A stretch of DNA of 58,907 nt, from contig JAFDWO010000143.1 of assembly GCA_018268415.1 (NCBI GenBank), positions 1 to 58,907 on the forward strand, read 5' to 3'. Under the pieces are notes generated by a model. It had not been told where the DNA came from, searched no databases, and was given only the letters and a program-made list of their open reading frames with translations. The DNA comes from Actinomycetota bacterium. GTDB lineage: Bacteria; Actinomycetota; Thermoleophilia; Solirubrobacterales; 70-9. Below are positions 53,019-58,907 of this stretch, piece by piece; position 1 is the stretch's first letter; each line of letters starts with the position of its first letter. Position numbers and translations under genes: made by a program.

Positions 53019-53248
53019 CGACGCGCGTCCCACGGACCCCCCGATCCCGGCGCCCCGGGGGCCGGAGGGTGCGACCGTTCCGTGACGGATCCGTCACGGA
53101 AGAGGGACCTCGTCACGAAGACGCAGGGAACTCCACCCTTCCTCCCGTGTTGTCCAACCGTCACGGACGCGCTGCGTGGGTTTTCCACCGTATAGGGGGG
53201 TCGATACACGCAGCGCGTTCCCGGGCCCTCTCCCGAGGCCCGAAAAGA

Positions 53249-53290
53249 TTCCGTACTTTGACCCTGCCATGGCAGGGTCAAAGTACGGAA
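53249..53290. repeat. Perfect 42-bp palindrome
   Basis: Every base of the 21-bp left arm (53249-53269) is complementary to the right arm (53270-53290), with no loop; the centre is CCATGG. It could extrude as a cruciform or be a two-sided protein site. A second hairpin (53293-53304 with 53314-53325) follows directly. Confidence 0.9.
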
Positions 53291-53292
53291 CG

Positions 53293-53325
53293 CGTTCCCG
53301 GGCCTTCTTTCCGGGCCCGGGAACG
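53293..53325. repeat. 12-bp hairpin next to the 42-bp palindrome
   Basis: CGTTCCCGGGCC at 53293-53304 pairs with 53314-53325 around a pyrimidine-rich 9-nt loop. A related CGCGTTCCCGGGCC block also precedes the palindrome at about 53214-53227, so the palindrome is framed by similar sequence. Confidence 0.7.
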
Positions 53326-53496
53326 GACCGAAGGGTCCCGAGAGGGTGACGTTCCCGGCGTCTTCGTGACCGATCGGGGCGAGGCGTGGACCCTCCCGCA
53401 CGGACCCGTCACGGAAGTCCGACCTCGTGACGTCCCTGTCCCGCCTTTTTCACGACCCCTCCCGTCCCTGTGTCGTCTTTTTCACGACCCCCTCAC

Positions 53497-53554
53497 GTCC
53501 CGGGCGCCTCATGGCGCTCACAGCCTGCCAGGAGCGCCATGAGGCGCCCGGGAC
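53497..53554 (+). repeat. Intergenic hairpin C: 23-bp perfect stem, loop ACAGCCTGCCAG
   Basis: Bases 53497-53519 pair perfectly with 53532-53554 around the 12-nt loop at 53520-53531. The loop is identical to that of hairpin A, but the stem sequence is unrelated to the A/B stem. The inverted counterpart is at 58784-58841. Confidence 0.9.
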
Positions 53555-53770
53555 CATCTCGGACGGGTGGGGTGGCCGGGGTCGGGGAGACACCTCGGAC
53601 GGGTGTGGGGCCTCGGACGGGTGTGGGGGTCGGGGTCGCGCCGTCACGCGCACCCGCGCCGCATCTCGGACGGCCGCGGGGGCCAGGACCGCTCCGCAAC
53701 TCGGACGGCCACACGGGCCGGGGTCGGACCCGCACCTCGGACGGCCGCAGCGGCCGGGACAGGGAGGCAT
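53555..53770 (+). repeat. Array of CTCGGACGG-core repeats after hairpin C
   Basis: Six copies of CTCGGACGG occur at irregular spacings, each followed by G/C-rich variable sequence. The array begins directly after the hairpin arm on the 3' side of the loop orientation. Its relative after hairpin D runs the other way on the plus strand. Confidence 0.75.
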
Positions 53771-53818
53771 CGCGCCACCCGCCCCGCCCACGAGCAACAC
53801 CCGCGCCGCCCCGCTCCC

Positions 53819-54562
53819 TCAGCCTGGGCCGATGCCGCCGGATTTCCCGCCGGTTTCCGGAGTCGATTCTTCCGGGGCCCTTTCGATGCCGCCGCCGGCG
53901 CCGCCCGTTTCCGGGGCGGCTTCTTCTTCGGGCACGAATTCTTCTTCGGGTGCCGCTTCTTCTTCGGGCACGAATTCTTCTTCCGGGGCCACTTCGATCC
54001 CGCCGGATTCTTCTTCCGGGACGACTTCTTCGGTGCCGCCGCTCGATTCGGGGGCGACGACCGGGGCGTGTGGCCCTTCGCTGCATTCTTCGAAGCCGTA
54101 GATCGCGGCCTGCTGCTGGAATTCTTCGACCGCCGGGACCGCGGCCTGGGAGGCTTCTTCGAGCAAGGCGACGTTTTCCTTCTCGGCCGCGGCTTTGACT
54201 TCGTTCTCGTTCATCGCCAGTCGTTCGGCGGCGCCCATGAATTCGGAGTAGCCGTCGATTTCGCTCGGCTGGCCGAGCCGCTGGAGGCTCTGGACCATGC
54301 CGCTGTAGAGGTTGGCGATCTGCGTGGTCTGGCTCGACGCTTCGGCTGCCGATTCGCCGACCGAACCGACCGCGGTGTTGACCTCCCCGCAGATCGCATC
54401 GCCCTGGCTGATGAACTGGGCCTTGGTCAATTTGGCCGCCGTTTCTTCCGGCGGCGGCTTCTTGGTCGTGGTCGACGAGCTGCCCCCACCGCCGCAGCCG
54501 GAAGCCACGAGGACGATCGCCAGCAACGCCGGCAGGGCAAGGACAAGGGACTTCGACCGCAT
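53819..54562 (-). CDS. Lipoprotein with acidic repetitive C terminus
   Basis: A 247-aa protein from the ATG at 54562 (another ATG seven codons upstream). Signal peptide SLVLALPALLAIVLVASGCG ends in a lipobox with Cys, followed by a Gly/Ser/Thr linker. The middle (AKLTKAQFISQGDAICGEVN) is a helical domain of a type common in actinobacterial lipoproteins. The last 80 residues are nearly all Glu, Pro, Ala and Val, with repeats of EEEFVPEEEAAP, probably disordered at the cell surface. Function is unknown. Confidence 0.75.
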   Translation of the reverse strand: MRSKSLVLALPALLAIVLVASGCGGGGSSSTTTKKPPPEETAAKLTKAQFISQGDAICGEVNTAVGSVGESAAEASSQTTQIANLYSGMVQSLQRLGQPSEIDGYSEFMGAAERLAMNENEVKAAAEKENVALLEEASQAAVPAVEEFQQQAAIYGFEECSEGPHAPVVAPESSGGTEEVVPEEESGGIEVAPEEEFVPEEEAAPEEEFVPEEEAAPETGGAGGGIERAPEESTPETGGKSGGIGPG

Positions 54563-54596
54563 AAGAAAGATCGACGCTAGCAACGGCGTCGGATCA

Positions 54597-54667
54597 CTGC
54601 GCCCCAGGGACTCGAACCCCGACTACCTCGTCCAGAGCGAGGCGTGCTGCCATTACACCAGGGCGCA
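54597..54667 (-). tRNA. tRNA-Gln (CUG)
   Basis: A 71-nt cloverleaf on the minus strand: acceptor TGCGCCC with GGGCGCA, D-arm TGGTGTAATGGCAGCAC typical of bacterial tRNA-Gln, anticodon stem CCTCG/CGAGG with loop CTCTGGA (anticodon CTG), T loop TTCGAGT and discriminator G. CCA is not encoded. Confidence 0.92.
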
Positions 54668-54739
54668 ACGCGACCTCGCAGGATAGTCAAGGGGCCGCCC
54701 GGCGTGATCCGCGGCGGCCGCGCGGGCGCTCTGGTGCGC

Positions 54740-55972
54740 TCAGCCGAGCGCGGAGAGGTCGGCGTCGGCGTCACCGATCTGTGCCGTGGCGGCCGCGACG
54801 TCGACACCGTCGGCGAGCAGCCGGCGGGCCTCGGCGAGGTCTTCGGAGCGACCTACGCTGAGGCAGCCGGCCACCTTGCCGTCCTTCAGGTACCAGACCG
54901 AGAACTCACCGTCGGCGCGGGATCCGCGCCAGATCTCCTCATCCCAGTCGACCGCCGGGCCGACGTACTCGAGGCTCGCCCAGTCGGCCAGATCGCTGAA
55001 GAAATAGGGGACGACGTCGTAGTCGGCGTCGGCGCCAAGCATGTTGCGGGCGGCGTGCATGCCCTGCTGCATCGCCACGTCCCAGTGCTCAACCCGGATC
55101 CGCCGGCCGTGGACGACGCTCTCGTAGCTGCAGACATCGCCCGCTGCGTAGATGCCCGGCGCGGAGGTCCGGAGCCTCGGGTCGCAGAGGATCCCGTTGT
55201 CGACCTCGAGCCCGGCGCGCTGAGCCAGCATCACATCGGGTTTCACCCCCGCCCCGACCACTACGAGTTCGCAGTCGAAGCTACGGCCGCTCTCGGTCAG
55301 CACGGCGCTGACCCGGCCATCACCCTCGAACGCGCACACCGCCTCGCCGCCGACGAAGGTCACGCCGTGCTCTTCGAGCCCCGCCTGGAAGAAGCGCCCG
55401 GCATCGTCGCCAAAGGTGCGCGAGAGTGCCACGTCCTCGAACGCCACCATGGTGCAGTGCGCCCCGGTGGCAGCCAGCGAGGCCGCCACCTCGGCGGCGA
55501 TGTAGCTGCCGCCGACCAGCACCACCCGCTCCGCCGCCTTGGCGTCCTCACGGATCGCATCGGCGTTGCCGTAGGCACGCAGGTAATGGATGCCCTCGTT
55601 CTCGGCCCCCTCGAGGCGCAGGATGTTGACGTTCGCCCCCGTCGCCAGCAGCGCCTGGCCGAAGGCGACCTCCTCGCCGCCCTGGATCTTCGCCGTCTTC
55701 GCCTCGGCGTCGATCGACATCACGTTCTTCCCGGTCAGCAGCTCGACGCCGTTCTCCTCGTACCAGGAGGGCTCGTTGACGTAGGCCTCGGCGCGCTCGG
55801 CGTCGCCGCGCAGGTACTCCTTGGAGAGCGGCGGGCGTTCGTAGGGCGGCTCAGGCTCGCGCCCGGCCAGCAGGATCGACCCGTCCGCCCCCTGCTTGCG
55901 CAGCTCGGCGGCACAACTGGCGCCGGCCAGACCGCCACCGACGAGGAGGAAGTCGACCTCGCGGTCAGCCAC
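54740..55972 (-). CDS. FAD-dependent ferredoxin/rubredoxin-reductase-like oxidoreductase
   Basis: The 410-aa protein has the FAD site LLVGGGLAGASCA, the PPLSKEYL motif, ATGANV, the NAD(P) site VVLVGGSYIAAEVA and APGIYAAGDVC. The C-terminal domain resembles those of ferredoxin reductases that pair with dioxygenases or P450s. No redox partner is encoded nearby. Its start overlaps the trkA-like gene by 8 bp, so both are in one minus-strand operon. Confidence 0.85.
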   Translation of the reverse strand: MADREVDFLLVGGGLAGASCAAELRKQGADGSILLAGREPEPPYERPPLSKEYLRGDAERAEAYVNEPSWYEENGVELLTGKNVMSIDAEAKTAKIQGGEEVAFGQALLATGANVNILRLEGAENEGIHYLRAYGNADAIREDAKAAERVVLVGGSYIAAEVAASLAATGAHCTMVAFEDVALSRTFGDDAGRFFQAGLEEHGVTFVGGEAVCAFEGDGRVSAVLTESGRSFDCELVVVGAGVKPDVMLAQRAGLEVDNGILCDPRLRTSAPGIYAAGDVCSYESVVHGRRIRVEHWDVAMQQGMHAARNMLGADADYDVVPYFFSDLADWASLEYVGPAVDWDEEIWRGSRADGEFSVWYLKDGKVAGCLSVGRSEDLAEARRLLADGVDVAAATAQIGDADADLSALG

Positions 55973-56648
55973 CGGTCACCCCGCCGTCTCCATCGGGTCC
56001 GAACAACACCTTCAACTCGTCCTCCTTACCCGGATCGAGGACGGCCAAGACCTCGTCGCCCTCTTCCAGCACCGTATCGGCGGTCGGCACGAAGCCCTTG
56101 CCCGCCCGCAGCACCGAGATCAGCAAGCTGCCTTCCGGCATGTGCAGGTCGCCGACCCGGCGCCCGGTCACGCCGGAGTCCTTGCCAAGCAGCATCTCGA
56201 TGATCTCCAGCTGCTCCTCCTGCAGGTCGAGCAGGTGGACCAGCCCGTACTCGGGCACCTCGTGCTCCAGCAGCCGCAGGATGAGGTCGGTCGCCGAGAC
56301 CGACGGCTTGATCCCGAGCAGGTCGAAGTGCTGGCGGTTCCGCGGGTTGTTGACGCGGGCGATGATCTGGTCGACCAGGTACTTCTCCCGCGCCACCTGG
56401 CAGATCAGCATGTTGTCCTCGTCGTCGCCGGTCACCGCGATCACCATGTCGGCGCGCTGGATACCGGCCCGCTCGAGCACCCACAGCTCCGAGGCGTCGC
56501 CATAGCTGACGTTGTGCTCGAGCTCCTGCTCGACCGTCATATAGCGACGTCGGTCGTTCTCGATCAGCGTCACCTCGTGGTCTTTCTCCAGCAGCTCGCG
56601 GGCCAGGTTCCAGCCGACCTTCCCCGCACCGACGACGATGATGTACAC
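55965..56648 (-). CDS. trkA: TrkA-family potassium uptake regulatory protein
   Basis: The 227-aa protein has an N-terminal RCK/Rossmann domain (YIIVVGAGKVGWNLARELL, LIENDRRR, GDASELWVLERAGIQRADMV, TGDDEDNMLICQVAREKYL, RVNNP) and a C-terminal TrkA_C domain with a G-D-L-H-M-P ligand loop. It normally gates a Trk/Ktr potassium channel in response to nucleotide, but no transporter gene is visible. It is paired 9 bp downstream of a second TrkA_N protein. Confidence 0.9.
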   Translation of the reverse strand: MYIIVVGAGKVGWNLARELLEKDHEVTLIENDRRRYMTVEQELEHNVSYGDASELWVLERAGIQRADMVIAVTGDDEDNMLICQVAREKYLVDQIIARVNNPRNRQHFDLLGIKPSVSATDLILRLLEHEVPEYGLVHLLDLQEEQLEIIEMLLGKDSGVTGRRVGDLHMPEGSLLISVLRAGKGFVPTADTVLEEGDEVLAVLDPGKEDELKVLFGPDGDGGVTGG

Positions 56649-56657
56649 GCGCGCCCC

Positions 56658-57098
56658 CTACCCGTTCCCGCGCCCGGCGCTGTCGCGCACCGCGGTCTCC
56701 AGCATGTCGATGGCCACCCGGGTCGGACAGACCGTCTGCAGGCCCTGCCGCGCGTACCACTCGGCCCGCAGCGGGTCGAGGACGCGGGCGATCACGGTCG
56801 GCACGTCATAACGGCGTTGGGCGATCTGGGCGATGATGATGTTGGTGTTGTCGCCGTCGGTCGAGGCGATGAAGACGTCGGCCTGATCGATTCCCGCGGC
56901 CTCCAGGGCCTCGGCCTCGAGGCCCGCCCCGACCGTGAACTGGCCGCCGAGGTCCTCCCAGCTCTTCTCCAGGCCCACCTCGAGGCGGGCGTGGGACTCG
57001 GGGTCCTCGTCGAGGGCCGAGACGGTGTGCCCCTCACGGAGCATCGCCCGGGCGACGGAGCTGCCGACACGGCCACAGCCGACGATCAGGATGAACAT
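56658..57098 (-). CDS. TrkA N-terminal-domain protein
   Basis: The 146-aa protein consists only of the RCK_N domain: FILIVGCGRVGSSVARAML, ALDEDPESHARLE, AGLEAEALEAAGIDQADVFI, STDGDNTNIIIAQIAQRRYD and RVLDPLRAEWYARQG. It lacks TrkA_C, so it may form a heteromeric ring with the next gene product. The start at 57098 is set by the family N terminus and a TAGTAT box 7 nt upstream; the frame is open 45 codons further. Confidence 0.87.
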   Translation of the reverse strand: MFILIVGCGRVGSSVARAMLREGHTVSALDEDPESHARLEVGLEKSWEDLGGQFTVGAGLEAEALEAAGIDQADVFIASTDGDNTNIIIAQIAQRRYDVPTVIARVLDPLRAEWYARQGLQTVCPTRVAIDMLETAVRDSAGRGNG

Positions 57099-57105
57099 TC
57101 GGCGG

Positions 57106-57111
57106 ATACTA
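57106..57111 (-). promoter_or_regulatory. Leaderless-type -10 box of the TrkA pair
   Basis: TAGTAT on the minus strand lies exactly 7 nt before the ATG at 57098. The spacer CCGCCGA is the same as before the small HTH gene at 24384. Confidence 0.55.
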
Positions 57112-57189
57112 GGCGGAGCGACGGCTGCGCGCCGGCACGACCCCCGGCGGCGCGGCGGGCGCCGAGGATCGTGTCGGTCGGCCGCCGGC

Positions 57190-58332
57190 CTAGCCGAAGG
57201 TGGCGGAGAAGGACACCGGGTCGAGCGCTTCACCCGCCTTGTACCGACCCCACGCCGCGGCGCCCGCCGCCGTCAGGGTGGCGGGAACTCCTTGCCAGCT
57301 GATCGTCCTGCCGTCTGCGCTGAGGGTCGAGGCGACCGAACCGATGCCGAGCGTCGCGAACGGGACGGCGGTCGCCGTGCCGATGTCGACGAACAATTCG
57401 CCGGTCGGGCCCTGGAACCGGATCGACGGGTTGGCGAAGGTCCAGCCCTTGCCTTCCTTGCCGAAGGTCATCGTCCCGGCGGTCTGCAGCGAATAGCGGT
57501 CGGCGTCCCCGTAGAGCCCGTCCTCGAACGTGCCGCTCGCGAACGGGAACTCGTAGAAGCCCGCGGGCAGGAAGTCGTTCGACTTCAGCACACCGGGACC
57601 GGCGAGCGCTTCGCCGCTGGCCCCGCCCCCTTGGCCGCCGAGGATGAACTGACGCCAGTCGTTCGAGATGCCCCAGTCGACGTGACCGCCGGCCAGCGGC
57701 ACCGCGGGCGCCATCATCGGCTTCGCCTGGCCGCCGAGCCCACCGGTGCCCGCCGCGCCATGTTCGATGTGGACACCGAAGCGCTTGTGCAGGACGTGCC
57801 GCCCCTGCTCGGTCAGCTTCAGACCCGAACCGCCCAGGCGCACGCTGCCGGCGACCGGATCGACTGCGGCGGCCTTACCGCTCTGCAGGACCGGGATCAG
57901 CGCGCCGCCGGGGAAGGTGCCGGCGATGATCGTCGAGCTCGGCTGCACGATCATCTCCAGCCCGGTGATGCGGACCCGCTTGCCCTTGGTGTTGGGGATC
58001 CGCAGGGCGACGCTGCCTTCGAGGAAGACGACCGGTTCGGGGCCGGAGAAATCGATGTTGGTGACCGGGAAGATCGTCCGCGTCGCCTTGTTGACGCGAA
58101 CCTGCTTGGCGCCGCCATAGGCGAACGCCTTGAGCGCACGGCCGTTTTCCCAGCCTCCGCGCTTCACTTTGATCCGCAGCTTGAGATTCGCGTTGCCGCT
58201 GCTCGGCGTGGGAGCCGCCGGCGCCGGCGCGGGCACCGCAAGCGCGACGGCCCCGAGCAGGGCGAGCCCGGAGACGACAACGGATCGAAGGTGTGGATAA
58301 CCCAACCTCTCTACAGCCGACCTCAAACGCAC
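57190..58332 (-). CDS. Secreted HtaA-domain protein
   Basis: A 380-aa protein with a signal peptide (SVVVSGLALLGAVALAVPAP) and a C-terminal HtaA domain: HVDWGISNDWRQFILGGQGG, FYEFPFASGTFEDG, TAGTMTFGKEGKGWTF and NPSIRF. HtaA domains bind heme or mediate surface interactions in corynebacteria and relatives; whether this one binds heme is untested. GTG at 58332 follows a GGGAGG ribosome-binding site with 6-nt spacing. The frame continues upstream through the repeat island, which I exclude. Confidence 0.78.
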   Translation of the reverse strand: MRLRSAVERLGYPHLRSVVVSGLALLGAVALAVPAPAPAAPTPSSGNANLKLRIKVKRGGWENGRALKAFAYGGAKQVRVNKATRTIFPVTNIDFSGPEPVVFLEGSVALRIPNTKGKRVRITGLEMIVQPSSTIIAGTFPGGALIPVLQSGKAAAVDPVAGSVRLGGSGLKLTEQGRHVLHKRFGVHIEHGAAGTGGLGGQAKPMMAPAVPLAGGHVDWGISNDWRQFILGGQGGGASGEALAGPGVLKSNDFLPAGFYEFPFASGTFEDGLYGDADRYSLQTAGTMTFGKEGKGWTFANPSIRFQGPTGELFVDIGTATAVPFATLGIGSVASTLSADGRTISWQGVPATLTAAGAAAWGRYKAGEALDPVSFSATFG

Positions 58333-58499
58333 CAACGTCCTCCCCTCAATTGAACTCTGCTTTTGCCTGGATCGGCCGCCCGTATGAGGCGACCTACCGA
58401 ATTTTCGCGGCGCGAGAGTAGCCCACGCCCAGGGATCCCGATGTGACCAGGAGGAGACCTGCACGAGAACTTCCACAAAAGGGCGGGCGGCGTGGCCCA
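58333..58499. other. Spacer upstream of the HtaA gene
   Basis: This short gene-free stretch should contain the HtaA-gene promoter; no clear TANNNT box at 7 nt is present and the gene has a conventional ribosome-binding site. It borders the tandem array that starts near 58500. Confidence 0.45.
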
Positions 58500-58783
58500 G
58501 GGCCGAGTGGCCGTCCGCGGTGCGGCCCGATCCAGGCCCCGACCATCCCTCCCGTCCGCGATCGGCCGACCCCGACCTCCCGCGACCCGTCCGAGGCGAC
58601 GTCCCGGCCGTCCGGGTTGGGATCCACCCCGGGCCCTGCCCCGACCCCTGCCCTGCACCCGTCCGAGATGGGTCCGAGGGATGTGCCCCAGCCCTGGCCG
58701 GGGCGCCCGTCCGCGTCGCGACCCCGGCCACCCTGTCCGTCTGAGATGCCGCCCGACCCCGGCCCCCGCACCCGTCCGAGATG
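58500..58783 (-). repeat. Array of CTCGGACGG-core repeats after hairpin D (minus orientation)
   Basis: On the minus strand the core CTCGGACGG, or variants such as CTCAGACGG and GCGGACGG, recurs at irregular spacing, interspersed with G-rich blocks. As at 53555-53770, the array directly follows the hairpin arm in loop orientation. It lies upstream of the HtaA gene in the same direction. Confidence 0.72.
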
Positions 58784-58841
58784 GTCCCGGGCGCCTCATG
58801 GCGCTCCTGGCAGGCTGTGAGCGCCATGAGGCGCCCGGGAC
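58784..58841 (-). repeat. Intergenic hairpin D (inverted copy of hairpin C)
   Basis: Bases 58784-58806 pair perfectly (23 bp) with 58819-58841; the loop at 58807-58818 reads ACAGCCTGCCAG on the minus strand. Together with the flank to 58907 it is the reverse complement of about 53465-53554, apart from a short local duplication. Confidence 0.9.
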
Positions 58842-58907
58842 GGGAGGGGGTCGTGGGAAGGCGGGAACAGGGACGGGAGGGGGTTCGTGAAAAAGACGAC
58901 ACAGGGA
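58842..58907 (-). repeat. Flank of hairpin D, inverted copy of 53465-53496
   Basis: The minus-strand sequence contains the block TGTCGTCTTTTTCACGA seen at 53471-53487, with an extra CACGACCCCCTCCCGTCC-type duplication. It extends to the window edge, so the repeat element probably continues. Confidence 0.65.

Larger units (their letters stand above)
52850..53440. repeat. Mosaic of related GC-rich repeats with palindromes
   Basis: A segment at about 52856-52965 recurs directly at 53040-53145 (common blocks GGGGGCCGGAGGGTGCGACC, CTCGTCACG and the CCCTTCCTCCCG end) and partly inverted near 53345-53425. Within it are a perfect 24-bp palindrome (53078-53101) and other inverted repeats listed separately. 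No gene is supported here. Confidence 0.7.

Noticed and set aside
52353..53542. Several open frames of 70-280 aa across the repeat island
   Set aside because: All are low-complexity Gly/Pro/Arg/Ala readings of repeats in more than one frame, without ribosome-binding sites or recognisable folds.
52420..53800. CRISPR-like array, because of regularly spaced repeats in a gene-free region
   Set aside because: Units are GC-rich, degenerate and contiguous, with no uniform 30-40-bp unique spacers, and no cas genes are present.
58333..58902. 190-residue N-terminal extension of the HtaA protein
   Set aside because: It reads through the CTCGGACGG array and hairpin D; the signal peptide with a good ribosome-binding site begins at 58332.

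Overview
The window is very GC-rich, densely coding chromosomal DNA with long head-to-tail gene runs, many 1-4 bp start/stop overlaps and repeated leaderless-type promoters (TANNNT, then 6-8 nt, then the start codon). Gene content points to an actinobacterium, most likely class Thermoleophilia (Solirubrobacterales-like): aroK-aroB fusion, aro genes linked to mltG, ruvX and alaS, a SipW/TasA-type cluster, HtaA and GH92 proteins, and DUF559 proteins. The taxonomic call is inference; no rRNA is present.

Layout. 1-294: repeat DNA headed by a hairpin. 295-1353: M42 aminopeptidase. 1432-14305 (minus): mnmA (with a fused IscU-like domain), alaS, ruvX, mltG, aroE, aroC, aroKB, aroQ and a proline peptidase, i.e. 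tRNA thiolation and charging, DNA repair, peptidoglycan trimming and most of the shikimate pathway. 14519-21255 (minus): hisS, aspS, a metallo-beta-lactamase-fold hydrolase, a formiminotransferase-like protein, an M29-type aminopeptidase and small membrane proteins.

21291-33253: a tRNA-Met(CAU) gene is the attachment site of an integrated mobilizable element of about 11.9 kb. It is bounded by an exact 44-bp direct repeat (21323-21366 and 33210-33253). It carries a toxin-antitoxin pair, a two-gene cassette in which both proteins show PD-(D/E)XK-like nuclease motifs, a divergent 66-aa HTH protein with operator-like palindromes, two XRE regulators, a MobF/TrwC relaxase-helicase, an excisionase-like protein and a tyrosine integrase. 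A PadR regulator with its own palindromic operator, a sugar-transferase-like protein and a hypothetical gene follow. No type IV secretion genes are seen, so it looks like an IME rather than a self-transmissible ICE.

33376-36674: secreted TasA/camelysin-like proteins with a SipW-type signal peptidase. 36652-45374: two alpha/beta hydrolases, dtd, thrC, an XRE regulator, a divergent leuS, GtrA and a GT39-type transferase. 45443-52325: GH92 alpha-mannosidase, a secreted protein and a heterodimeric ABC exporter with one degenerate ATP site.

52326-53818 and 58333-58907 are gene-free repeat islands. The most striking non-genic signal lies here and at the left edge of the window: four hairpins share a 12-nt loop (ACAGCCTGCCAG or a near copy) but use two different, fully complementary stem sequences. 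Each is followed, always on the same side relative to loop orientation, by a different tandem array. Between the islands lie an acidic lipoprotein, tRNA-Gln(CUG), a ferredoxin-reductase-like flavoprotein, two TrkA-type proteins and an HtaA-domain protein.
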